Source of the DNA: Gaiellasilicea sp035556515 | Lineage (GTDB): Bacteria > Actinomycetota > Thermoleophilia > Gaiellales > Gaiellaceae | DNA: 64,000 nucleotides | NCBI GenBank assembly: GCA_035556515.1 | Contig: DATMEO010000087.1 | Location: 1 to 64,000, forward strand | Reading direction: 5' to 3' | Shown: piece by piece, positions 34,245 to 42,283 of the stretch | Layout of the letters: the number at the start of each line of letters is the position of its first letter | Position numbering within the stretch: the stretch's first letter is position 1 | Program-made: the position numbers and the translations under genes | The notes under the pieces: model-generated | What the model saw: the letters and a program-made list of their open reading frames with translations, nothing else | Database searches by the model: none | Told to the model about the DNA's origin: nothing

Positions 34245-35549
34245 CTACGAGCTCGCTGTCGCGCTTGCGCGTGCCGGCAGCATGCGTCCGCGAGCTGCGG
34301 ACGCCGCGTCGATCAGCTCGTGCCATTCGCTTCCTCCTCTCTCGTACCTCGTCTGGCCGTCGACCAGGGTAGCCGTGATCCGCTCGGGGGACCCCCCGTA
34401 GACCACTGCGGCCGCCGGATCCTCCCATGGTAGATACGGCGAGCCGGAAAGCGAGACGATCGTGATATCGGCGCGCTTGCCGGCGACGAGCGAGCCGGTT
34501 TCAGCGGCGAGCCCGAGCGCGGCGGCGCCACCGAGGGTGGCGAGCTCGAGCGCCGTCGTCGCGGAGAGCGCGTCGGCCCGCTCGGACCGCGCCCGCGCAA
34601 GCGCGATCACCGTACGCAGCTCCTCGAAGAAGTCGTGCGACGGGACGGAGGAGACGCCGTCAGTGCCGACGCCGACCCGGATGCCCGCCCCACGCAGCTC
34701 CTCGAGCGGCGCGATCCCGCAGCCGAGCAGCGCGTTCGAGCGCGGGCAGTGGGTGACGGCGACGCCGTGCCGGGCGAGCAGGCCGATCTCGTCCGGCTCG
34801 ACCTTGACGCAGTGCGCCGCGGCGACGCGCTCGTCCAGTAGCCCTGCGGCGGCCAGGCTGCGGATCCCGCTCATGCCCACCGGTTCGACCAGCATCTCCG
34901 CGAGCGGCTGCCACGGGCCCTCGCCGCGCAGCAGCCAGTCGAGCTCGTCCTGGCTCTCGTTCAGGTGCGTGGCCACGGGCAGGTCGAGCCCCATGCACGC
35001 CGCGTAGACCTCGAGCGAGCACGTGTAGGGCGCATGTGGCGACACGCCGACACGGACCCGCTCCGAGAGCGACGAGGCGACGTAGGCCCGCTTCTCCTCG
35101 AAGCGGCGCAGCGCGTCCGCGCCGTCCTCGCCGAAGACCTCGAGGTAGACGATCGCGCGCAGCCCCCGTTCGGCACAGGCGTGCGCGCTCGCTCCGGTGA
35201 ACGCGAGATCGCCGACCGTCGTGATTCCCGAGCGCAGGCACTCGGCGGCGCCGAGGCGGGCGATCGCCTCCATATCCACCCGTTGGAGCCGTTGCTTGCG
35301 CTCGACGTGCGTCGAGATCCAGGGGCCGAACGAGAGGCCGTCGCCGAAGCCCGCGTAGACGGCGTACTCGAGATGCGTGTGCGCGTTGACGAACCCCGGA
35401 ACGATCGCCGAGTCGCTAAAGCGCTCGCCTTCGCCCAGCTCGCCTGCCGGACCGACCGCCGCGATGACGCCGTCCTCGATCGCAACGGCGCCGTTCTCGA
35501 TCGGCTCGCCCTCCACCGGCAGCACCCAGTCGGCGGAGAGGACCCTCAC
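34245..35549 (-). CDS. Amidohydrolase/deaminase (MtaD/aminofutalosine deaminase-like)
   Basis: A 434-residue metal-dependent deaminase. The zinc motif PGFVNAHTHLEY gives His57 and His59, ATHLNES and AAHCVKV supply the next His residues and VGVGTDGVSSV the Asp. The closest families are 5'-methylthioadenosine/S-adenosylhomocysteine deaminase and the aminofutalosine deaminase of the menaquinone futalosine route. The neighbouring respiratory genes favour the latter, but no other mqn gene is present. GTG at 35549 overlaps the tatC stop. Confidence 0.8.
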   Translation of the reverse strand: MRVLSADWVLPVEGEPIENGAVAIEDGVIAAVGPAGELGEGERFSDSAIVPGFVNAHTHLEYAVYAGFGDGLSFGPWISTHVERKQRLQRVDMEAIARLGAAECLRSGITTVGDLAFTGASAHACAERGLRAIVYLEVFGEDGADALRRFEEKRAYVASSLSERVRVGVSPHAPYTCSLEVYAACMGLDLPVATHLNESQDELDWLLRGEGPWQPLAEMLVEPVGMSGIRSLAAAGLLDERVAAAHCVKVEPDEIGLLARHGVAVTHCPRSNALLGCGIAPLEELRGAGIRVGVGTDGVSSVPSHDFFEELRTVIALARARSERADALSATTALELATLGGAAALGLAAETGSLVAGKRADITIVSLSGSPYLPWEDPAAAVVYGGSPERITATLVDGQTRYERGGSEWHELIDAASAARGRMLPARASATASS

Positions 35550-36319
35550 TCGACCGCCCAGCGGGACTTCTGGTCGGCGATGTCCCAGCGTTTCTCCATC
35601 ACGCCGGCGAGCTGGACCGAGAGCTCGAACAGGATGATCAGCGGGATCACCTCGAGCGCCAGCGACACGGGATCCACCGTCGGCAGCAGCACCGCGAAGA
35701 CGAGCATCGACGCGAAGCCGATGCGCCGGTTTCGGCGCAGCCGCTCGGCGCTCAGGATGCGCAGACGCACGAGCGCGAGGATGAAGATCGGCATCTGGAA
35801 GGCGAGCCCGCTCGCGAGCAGGGTCAGCGTCACGAACGAGAAGTAGTAACTGGCACGGATCTCGACCTGGAAGAACTCCTCGCCGAAGGTGGTCAGAAAT
35901 CCGAGCGCGCGTGGCAGGACGATGAAGTACGAGAACAGGACGCCGCCCGCGAACAGGATCGACGCCAGGGCGGTGAACACCGCCACGGTCCGCTGCTTCC
36001 CCTCCTCGATCGCCGGCGCGAGGAACGACCAGAGCTGGTAGAGCAGGATCGGCAGCGTCACTGCGACCGCAGCCGCGAGGCAGACCTTCACGGCAGTCGT
36101 GAACGGCTCGGTGACCCCGAGCGTGACGAGCTTCTTGTCGTCGGGAAGCGGCCGCGTCAGTACGTCGATCAGCGTCTCGTGGAAGACGAACGCGACGATG
36201 AAGGCGGGGACGATCGCGAGCAGCGCGATCATGATCCGGCTGCGCAGCTCGCCGAGGTGCTCGACGAGCGTCGCCTCCTCGCCGTGTTGCAGGCGTCGCG
36301 GCAGACGCTTCAGAGCCAT
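35546..36319 (-). CDS. tatC: Sec-independent translocase subunit TatC
   Basis: A 257-residue membrane protein with six helices that reads twin-arginine signal peptides. Family marks include EATLVEHLGELRSRI at the N-terminus, LYQLWSFLAPAIEEGKQR in two parts, and the Glu-containing first loop. It follows tatA by 12 bases and overlaps the amidohydrolase start. No tatB is present, as in many Gram-positive-type Tat systems. Confidence 0.95.
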   Translation of the reverse strand: MALKRLPRRLQHGEEATLVEHLGELRSRIMIALLAIVPAFIVAFVFHETLIDVLTRPLPDDKKLVTLGVTEPFTTAVKVCLAAAVAVTLPILLYQLWSFLAPAIEEGKQRTVAVFTALASILFAGGVLFSYFIVLPRALGFLTTFGEEFFQVEIRASYYFSFVTLTLLASGLAFQMPIFILALVRLRILSAERLRRNRRIGFASMLVFAVLLPTVDPVSLALEVIPLIILFELSVQLAGVMEKRWDIADQKSRWAVE

Positions 36320-36331
36320 GCGTCGCCGGGG

Positions 36332-36586
36332 CTAGGAGACTTCGCGCTCGCGCGCCTGCGCCTGTGCCTGCTGCTGCTCGACGGGATGCTCGTCGGCGGG
36401 CGGGAGCTCCTCCGCGAGCCGGTGGTGCACCGGCTCGTCGTCGTCCTTGCCCGAGATCGAGTCCTTGAACTCGCGCATGCCCTTGCCGAGCGAGCGGCCC
36501 ATTTCGGGCAGGCGCTTGGGGCCGAAGATGACGAGCAGGGCGACAAGGAGGATGACGAGCTCAGTGACGCCGATTCCAAAGGGCAT
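36332..36586 (-). CDS. tatA: Sec-independent translocase subunit TatA
   Basis: An 84-residue protein with the standard layout: short N-terminus, one membrane helix (TELVILLVALLVIFGPKRLPE, approximately 8-28), the FGPKRLPEMGRSLGKGMREFK hinge and amphipathic helix, then a charged Gln/Glu-rich tail. It forms the protein-conducting ring with TatC. TACAGT lies seven bases before the ATG. Confidence 0.95.
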   Translation of the reverse strand: MPFGIGVTELVILLVALLVIFGPKRLPEMGRSLGKGMREFKDSISGKDDDEPVHHRLAEELPPADEHPVEQQQAQAQAREREVS

Positions 36587-36593
36587 GGGCGGC

Positions 36594-36599
36594 ACTGTA
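36594..36599 (-). promoter_or_regulatory. Putative -10 box (TACAGT) of the tat operon
   Basis: TACAGT is followed by seven bases and the tatA ATG, the leaderless spacing. Confidence 0.5.
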
Positions 36600-36639
36600 C
36601 CACCGTTTGTGTGAGCCCAACCCCGGGGACGAGGGAGGG

Positions 36640-37653
36640 GTGAAGACGCCTCTTCGGGACCAGGTGCTCGTGATCTCGGGCGCGTCGAGCGGGATCGGCC
36701 GCGCGACCGCGCGGGCGGCCGGCGAGCGCGGAGCGAGAGTGGTCGTCTCCGCACGCAACGCGGAAGCCCTGGCCAACGCCGTCGTCGAGATCGAGGCGCG
36801 CGGCGGCGAGGCGCTGGCCGTTCAGGCGGACGCGACGAGCGAGGCCGACGCCGAGAATCTGTGCGCGCGGGCGGTCGAGCGCTTCGGCCGGATCGACACC
36901 TTCATCGCGACGGTGATGGTGACCGTGTACGCCGAGGTCGTCGAGCTCGAGGCCGACGAGCTGCGGCGCGTCCTCGACGTCAACTTCCTCGGCCGCGTCC
37001 ACGCCTACCGGGCCGCGCTGCCGCACCTGCAGGCGAGCCGCGGCACCTTCGTCGACGTCAATTCCGGCCTCGCCTATCGCGGTATTCCGCTACAGGCCGC
37101 GTACTGCGCCTCGAAGGCCGCCGGCCGCGCCTACTTCGAGTCGGCGCGAGTCGAGCAGGAGAAGCACCGGACCGGCGTCGACATCAGCCTCGTCCTGCCG
37201 GGCGCCGTCAACACGCCCCAGTTCGACCGCGGCCGCCAGAAGCTCGGCCTGCAGCCGCAGCCGGTGCCGCCGATCTACCAGCCCGAGCTCGTTGCGGCAG
37301 CCGTCCTCCACTGCGCCGAGCGTCCCGAGCGCGAGCTGCCCGTCACCTGGGCCGCGCAGCGGCTCCTGTGGGGCCAGAAGCTCTCACCCCGCGCCGGCGA
37401 CCTCCTCCTGCGCCGGAACGGCTGGAAGAGCCAGACCACCGGGGAGCCGAAGCCGGTCGACTCGCCCGACAACCTCTGGGCGCCGCTGCCCGGCGATCCG
37501 GGTGCGCACGGCCGCTTCGACGACGACGCGCGCACCGACAGCGCCTGGACCGCAGCCCGGCTTCGCCTCGGTAAGATCGGAGGAATCGCTCTGCTCGCGG
37601 CGCCTCTGGCGGCGGCGGCGATCGGCTACCATGGAGTCACGAAGCGGCGCTGA
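36640..37653 (+). CDS. Short-chain dehydrogenase/reductase with C-terminal extension
   Basis: A 337-residue NAD(P)-dependent oxidoreductase. The cofactor motif is SGASSGIGRAT (about 11-21), the active-site helix is YCASKAA with an upstream Ser in VNSGLAYRG. Unlike simple SDRs of 250 residues, it has about 85 extra residues ending in a hydrophobic stretch (GGIALLAAPLAAAAIGY), so it may be membrane-anchored. GTG at 36640 has GAGGGAGG just upstream. Substrate unknown. Confidence 0.82.
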   Translation: MKTPLRDQVLVISGASSGIGRATARAAGERGARVVVSARNAEALANAVVEIEARGGEALAVQADATSEADAENLCARAVERFGRIDTFIATVMVTVYAEVVELEADELRRVLDVNFLGRVHAYRAALPHLQASRGTFVDVNSGLAYRGIPLQAAYCASKAAGRAYFESARVEQEKHRTGVDISLVLPGAVNTPQFDRGRQKLGLQPQPVPPIYQPELVAAAVLHCAERPERELPVTWAAQRLLWGQKLSPRAGDLLLRRNGWKSQTTGEPKPVDSPDNLWAPLPGDPGAHGRFDDDARTDSAWTAARLRLGKIGGIALLAAPLAAAAIGYHGVTKRR

Positions 37654-37689
37654 AAGCCGCACGAATCCTGGAAAAGAGGGATCACAAGC

Positions 37690-38469
37690 TTGGCGTTTCT
37701 GGAAATCAAGAATCTGCACGTCGCGCTCGAGGACGGCACCGAGATCGTCAAGGGCGTCGACCTCTCCGTCGACCTGAACGAGAAGCGCGCGATCATGGGC
37801 CCGAACGGCTCCGGCAAGTCGACGCTGGCTTACGCGCTGATGGGCCACCCGTCCTACGAGATCACCGAAGGGCAGATCCTCGTCGAAGGCGTCGACGTCT
37901 CCGAGCTCGGCGCCGACGTGCGCGCGCAGAAGGGCCTCTTCCTCGCCTTCCAGTACCCGCACGCGATCCCCGGCGTCACCGTGACCAACTTCCTCCGGAG
38001 CGCGATCAACGCGATCCGGAAGGCGAAGGCGGGCGGCAAGGACGATCCGATTCCGGTGAAGGAGTTCCGCACCCAGATCCTCGCCGCGATGGAGCGGCTG
38101 AAGGTGCCGCGCGAGCTCGCGTCGCGTTACCTGAACGACGGCTTCTCCGGCGGCGAGAAGAAGCGCGTCGAGATCCTCCAGATGGCGCTGCTGCAGCCGA
38201 AGATTGCGATCCTGGACGAGACCGACTCCGGCCTCGACATCGACGCGCTCCGGATCGTCGCGAACGGCGTCAACGAGCTCGTGACGGCCGAGATGGGCGC
38301 GCTCGTGATCACCCACTACCAGCGCATCCTCAACTACGTCACCCCCGACCACGTGCACGTCTTCGTCGGCGGCAAGATCGTCGAGAGCGGCGGGCCCGAG
38401 CTGGCCGAGCGCCTCGAGGCCGAGGGCTACGACGCCTGGCTCCCGAAGGCAGAGGAGGTGGCGGCGTGA
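37690..38469 (+). CDS. sufC: Fe-S cluster assembly ATPase SufC
   Basis: A 259-residue ABC-type ATPase that powers the SufBCD scaffold. Walker A is GPNGSGKS (37-44), the signature is FSGGEKKR and Walker B is IAILDETDSGLDID, a SufC-specific form. TTG at 37690 is the start, with GAGGGA upstream. Its stop overlaps sufB (GTGA). No sufR-type repressor gene lies upstream. Confidence 0.96.
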   Translation: MAFLEIKNLHVALEDGTEIVKGVDLSVDLNEKRAIMGPNGSGKSTLAYALMGHPSYEITEGQILVEGVDVSELGADVRAQKGLFLAFQYPHAIPGVTVTNFLRSAINAIRKAKAGGKDDPIPVKEFRTQILAAMERLKVPRELASRYLNDGFSGGEKKRVEILQMALLQPKIAILDETDSGLDIDALRIVANGVNELVTAEMGALVITHYQRILNYVTPDHVHVFVGGKIVESGGPELAERLEAEGYDAWLPKAEEVAA

Positions 38470-39956
38470 CCCGCGACGTAGGCTTGACGGAGTCGCGCGA
38501 GAGCGCAGGTACCGGCTTTGCCGGTGCCGGAGCGGAAACTGCGTCTGAGACCGACGTCGTCAAGGGGATCCGCTCCGAGTACCAGTACGGCTTCTCCAAT
38601 TCGGACGAGGCCGAGAACTACTTCTTCAAGTCCGGCCGCGGCCTCTCGCACGAGCTCGTCGAGGCAATCTCCGAGCACAAGAACGAGCCCGACTGGATGC
38701 GCAAGTTCCGGCACAAGAGCCTGGACTACTTCCTCGCCCGGCCGCTGCCCACCTGGGGCGGCAACGTCGCCGAGATCGACTTCGACAACATCTACTACTA
38801 CATCAAGCCGACCGAGAAGCAGGCCTCGAAGTGGGAGGACCTGCCGGCGGACATCCTCGACACCTGGGACAAGCTCGGGATCCCGGAGGCGGAGAAGAAG
38901 TACCTCGCCGGTGTCGGGGCGCAGTACGAGTCGGAGGTCGTCTACCACAAGCTCCAGGCCGACCTCGAGGCGCAGGGCGTGCTCTTCCTCGACATGGACT
39001 CGGGCCTGCGCGAGCACGAGGAGATCGTCAAGCAGTACTTCGGCACGATCATCCCGCAGAACGACAACAAGTTCGCGGCGCTCAACTCCGCGGTCTGGTC
39101 GGGCGGCTCGTTCATCTACGTCCCGCCCGGCGTCCGGATCGAGCTGCCGCTGCAGGCCTACTTCCGGATCAACGCCGAGAACATGGGCCAGTTCGAGCGG
39201 ACGCTGATCATCGTCGACGAGGACGCCTACGTGCATTACGTCGAGGGCTGCACGGCGCCGATCTACTCCTCCGACTCGCTGCACAGCGCGGTCGTCGAGA
39301 TCGTCGTCAAGCCGCGGGGCCGCTGCCGCTACACGACGATCCAGAACTGGTCGAACAACGTCTTCAACCTCGTCACCAAGCGCGCCGTCGCCTACGAGGA
39401 CGCGACGATGGAGTGGGTCGACGGGAACCTCGGCTCGAAGCTGACGATGAAGTACCCGGCGATCTGGCTGATGGGCCCCCGCGCCCACGGCGAGGTGCTC
39501 TCGATCGCGTTCGCCGGCAAGGGCCAGCACCAGGACGCGGGCGGCAAGGTCGTCCACGTCGCGCCCAAGACGACGTCCGTGATCACCTCCAAGTCGATCT
39601 CGAAGAACGGCGGCCGCGCCGGCTACCGCGGCCTGCTCGAGGTCGCCAAGGGCGCCGTCGGCGCCAAGTCGAAGGTCGTCTGCGACGCGTTGATCCTCGA
39701 CGACGAGTCTCGCTCCGACACGTACCCGTACATCCAGGTCGACGAGAACGACGTCGACCTCGGCCACGAGGCGACCGTCTCCAAGATCGGCGAGGAGCAG
39801 CTCTTCTACCTGATGAGCCGCGGCCTGACCGAGGCGGAGGCGAGCGCGATGATCGTGTCCGGCTTCGTCGAGCCGATCACGAAGGAGCTCCCGCTCGAGT
39901 ACGCAGTCGAGATGAACCGGCTGATCCAGCTGCAGATGGAGGGAAGCGTTGGCTAA
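38466..39956 (+). CDS. sufB: Fe-S cluster scaffold protein SufB
   Basis: A 496-residue beta-helix scaffold on which new clusters form with SufC and SufD. Family segments include YGFSNSDEAENYFFKSGRGLS, VEGCTAPIYSSDSLHSAVVE and GRAGYRGLLEV, each shown only in part here. The Cys in VEGCTAP and the conserved QEQLFYLMSRGL-like end (EEQLFYLMSRGLTEAEA) are present. The first 30 residues are not conserved. Three VOC genes follow before sufD. Confidence 0.96.
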   Translation: MTRDVGLTESRESAGTGFAGAGAETASETDVVKGIRSEYQYGFSNSDEAENYFFKSGRGLSHELVEAISEHKNEPDWMRKFRHKSLDYFLARPLPTWGGNVAEIDFDNIYYYIKPTEKQASKWEDLPADILDTWDKLGIPEAEKKYLAGVGAQYESEVVYHKLQADLEAQGVLFLDMDSGLREHEEIVKQYFGTIIPQNDNKFAALNSAVWSGGSFIYVPPGVRIELPLQAYFRINAENMGQFERTLIIVDEDAYVHYVEGCTAPIYSSDSLHSAVVEIVVKPRGRCRYTTIQNWSNNVFNLVTKRAVAYEDATMEWVDGNLGSKLTMKYPAIWLMGPRAHGEVLSIAFAGKGQHQDAGGKVVHVAPKTTSVITSKSISKNGGRAGYRGLLEVAKGAVGAKSKVVCDALILDDESRSDTYPYIQVDENDVDLGHEATVSKIGEEQLFYLMSRGLTEAEASAMIVSGFVEPITKELPLEYAVEMNRLIQLQMEGSVG

Positions 39957-39961
39957 GGGCA

Positions 39962-40351
39962 GTGTTGGCTAGCCCGGTGACGGGCGTCGACTTCGTCGCC
40001 GTCCCGTCGACCGACTGGAAGCGAGCGCGGGCCTTCTACGTCGACACGCTGGGTCTCCGGCCCGACGACACCGGCGACTCCGAGTTCTGGGTCGGCGAGA
40101 CGTGCTTCGGGATCTACGAGCCGACCACGTTCGGGCTGGAGTTCGCACCGCAGAAGACCGCGCACCTTGCGCTGCACGTCGAGGACGTGCCCGCTGCGCG
40201 GGCCGAGCTCGAGGCGAAGGGCGTCGAGTTCGCCGGTGAGACGTTCGACACCGGCGTCTGCTACATGGCCTTCTTCGAGGATCCCGACGGCAACGCCCTG
40301 ATGCTGCACCACCGCTACTCCCCGCGCGAGCCGGGGAGCAGCGACTCATGA
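39962..40351 (+). CDS. VOC (glyoxalase/bleomycin-resistance fold) protein 1 of 3
   Basis: A 129-residue single-domain VOC protein made of two beta-alpha-beta-beta-beta units. The first strand reads VDFVAVPSTDWKRARAFY, the middle HLALHVEDV and the end DPDGNALMLHHRY. The His that starts metal-dependent VOC enzymes is replaced by Asp in VDFV. It starts six bases after sufB and overlaps VOC 2 by ATGA. GTG at 39962 is used. Confidence 0.75.
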   Translation: MLASPVTGVDFVAVPSTDWKRARAFYVDTLGLRPDDTGDSEFWVGETCFGIYEPTTFGLEFAPQKTAHLALHVEDVPAARAELEAKGVEFAGETFDTGVCYMAFFEDPDGNALMLHHRYSPREPGSSDS

Positions 40352-40737
40352 TCGGCGTCGAGCGCACCGACTTCGTCGGCGTGCCCGTGACTGATCGCGA
40401 GCGGGCCGTGCGGTTCTACGGCGAGACGCTCGGCCTCAAGCGCAACCCGCTCGCGCACGACGAGTGGCCGGAGTTCGAGACCGGCAACGTCACGATCCTC
40501 CTGAACACGCCGGAGCAGACAGGTGTCCCGTTCAGCCCGAGCAACACGGCGATCGCGCTGCGCGTCCCCGACGTCGGCGCTGCGATGGAGCGCCTGAGCG
40601 CAGAAGGCATCGAGTTCTTCAACGAGGAGCCGTACGACTCGGGCGTCTGCCACATGGCGTTCTTCAAGGATCCGGACGGCAACTCGCTGATCCTGCACCA
40701 CCGGCACGCGCCGTACACCGACGGCTCGACCCCGTAG
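40348..40737 (+). CDS. VOC fold protein 2 of 3
   Basis: A 129-residue VOC protein similar to its two neighbours: TDFVGVPVTDRERAVRFYGETLGL at the start (in two parts), IALRVPDVGAAME in the middle and DPDGNSLILHHRH at the end. The second-module metal position is Arg where VOC 1 has His. It overlaps VOC 1 and lies two bases before VOC 3. Confidence 0.75.
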   Translation: MIGVERTDFVGVPVTDRERAVRFYGETLGLKRNPLAHDEWPEFETGNVTILLNTPEQTGVPFSPSNTAIALRVPDVGAAMERLSAEGIEFFNEEPYDSGVCHMAFFKDPDGNSLILHHRHAPYTDGSTP

Positions 40738-40739
40738 CC

Positions 40740-41099
40740 GTGCACGTCGAGCACGTCGACTTCGTGTCGGTCCTGACGCAGGACCTCCAGCGGGCGAAGC
40801 AGTTCTACGTCGAGACGCTCGGGCTCGAGGTCGAGACCGAGGGCGAGAGCGACATGGAGCTCCGCTGCGGCCAAGTCACGCTCGACGTCTTCGACCCATC
40901 CAGCATCGGCCAGCCCTTCGCGCCCTCGCCGGCCGGGCTCGCGCTGCGCGTCGCCGACGTCGATGCCGCGCGGTCCGAGCTGGAAGCCCAGGGCGTCGCT
41001 TTCGACGGCGACACGATCGTCACGGGCGTCTGCAAGCAGGCCTGGTTCAAGGATCCGGACGGGAACGCGCTGATGCTCCATCGGCGGTTCGACGCATGA
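40740..41099 (+). CDS. VOC fold protein 3 of 3
   Basis: A 119-residue VOC protein with EHVDFVSVLTQDLQRAKQFY, LALRVADVDAARSELEAQG and DPDGNALMLHRRF. Like VOC 2 it has Arg at the second-module position. GTG at 40740 is used; the stop overlaps the sufD start (ATGA at 41096-41099). The three VOC genes arose by tandem duplication and share the suf transcript. Confidence 0.75.
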   Translation: MHVEHVDFVSVLTQDLQRAKQFYVETLGLEVETEGESDMELRCGQVTLDVFDPSSIGQPFAPSPAGLALRVADVDAARSELEAQGVAFDGDTIVTGVCKQAWFKDPDGNALMLHRRFDA

Positions 41100-42262
41100 C
41101 GAGGCCCGACCAGCTCGAGCGGTACCGGGCGCTGGCGCTGCCGACGACGAAGGACGAGTCGTGGCGCTTCACCGACCTGAAGGACTTCGATCCCGAGACG
41201 TTCGCGGCGAACGGCGCCACCGAGGTCGTTGCGGCCCCGGCGATGCTCGAGCTCGAGGCCGCCGGCGTCGTGCGGGTCTCCGAGGCGGGCCTCGAGATCG
41301 ACCGAACGCCGGACGGGATCCGTTTCGAGCGCCTGGACGAGCACCCGCACCTCGGCGAGCTCGTCGGCTCGGACGAGAAGTTCGCCGCGCACAACGCGGC
41401 CGAGTGGCAGCACGGGCTGCTCGTCCACGTGCCCAAGGGGGTCGTGCTGGAGCAGCCGCTGCTCGTGCGGATCACGAACTCGGTCGAGGGGGGCTCGCTC
41501 TTCTGGCGGCTGCTGATCGTGGCCGAGCCGGGCAGCCGCGTCTCCGTGATCGAGGAGTATGCATCGACGACGTCGGAGCTCTCCGGCTACCTGAACGCCG
41601 CGGTCGAGATCTTCGTCGAGGACGGCGCCAAGGTCGAGTACGTCTCCGTGCAGAACGTCAGCCGCGAGACCTGGCACTTCGGCAGCCACCACGCTCGGAT
41701 CGATCGCGACGCGGAGCTCGACTGGGTCGCCGGCGGCTTTGGCTCGAAGAAGGGCAAGATCCGGATCCAGAACGACCTCGCCGGTCCGGGCGCCACCTCG
41801 CGCGTCACCGGCGCTTACTTCGCCGACGGCGTCCAGCACCTCGACTACGACACCTTCCAGGAGCACATCGCGCCGAACACGACCTCGGACTTCGCCTTCA
41901 AGGGCGTGCTCAACGACGAGGCGAGCGCGGTCTGGCGCGGAATGATCCGCGTCGAGGAGCAGGCGCAGAAGACGAACGCCTACCAGGAGAACCGCAACCT
42001 GCTGCTCTCGAAGTCGGCCCACGCCGACTCGATTCCCGGGCTCGAGATCATGGCGAACGACGTTCGCTGCACCCACGGCGCAACGCTCGGCCAGGTCGAT
42101 CGCGAGCAGCTCTTCTACCTGATGGCGCGCGGGCTCTCGCGCGCCGAGGCCGAGCGCCTGATCGTGCGCGGCTTCTTCCAGGACGTGCTCGACCGGATCG
42201 AGCTCGAGCCGGTGCGCGAGGCGCTGGGCGCCGCACTCGAAGCCCGGATCCCGCAGGCCTAG
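41096..42262 (+). CDS. sufD: Fe-S cluster assembly protein SufD
   Basis: A 388-residue SufB paralogue that partners with SufB and SufC. Family segments include DESWRFTDLKDF at the N-terminus, YLNAAVEIFVEDGAKVEYVSVQN in pieces, GAYFADGVQHLDYDTFQEH and the end REQLFYLMARGLSRAEAERL. The His of the DVRCTHGATLGQVD segment is present. It is separated from sufB by three VOC genes. No sufS or sufU follows. Confidence 0.95.
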   Translation: MTRPDQLERYRALALPTTKDESWRFTDLKDFDPETFAANGATEVVAAPAMLELEAAGVVRVSEAGLEIDRTPDGIRFERLDEHPHLGELVGSDEKFAAHNAAEWQHGLLVHVPKGVVLEQPLLVRITNSVEGGSLFWRLLIVAEPGSRVSVIEEYASTTSELSGYLNAAVEIFVEDGAKVEYVSVQNVSRETWHFGSHHARIDRDAELDWVAGGFGSKKGKIRIQNDLAGPGATSRVTGAYFADGVQHLDYDTFQEHIAPNTTSDFAFKGVLNDEASAVWRGMIRVEEQAQKTNAYQENRNLLLSKSAHADSIPGLEIMANDVRCTHGATLGQVDREQLFYLMARGLSRAEAERLIVRGFFQDVLDRIELEPVREALGAALEARIPQA

Positions 42263-42283
42263 CGCGGCCGCTCGCCGCCCGGT

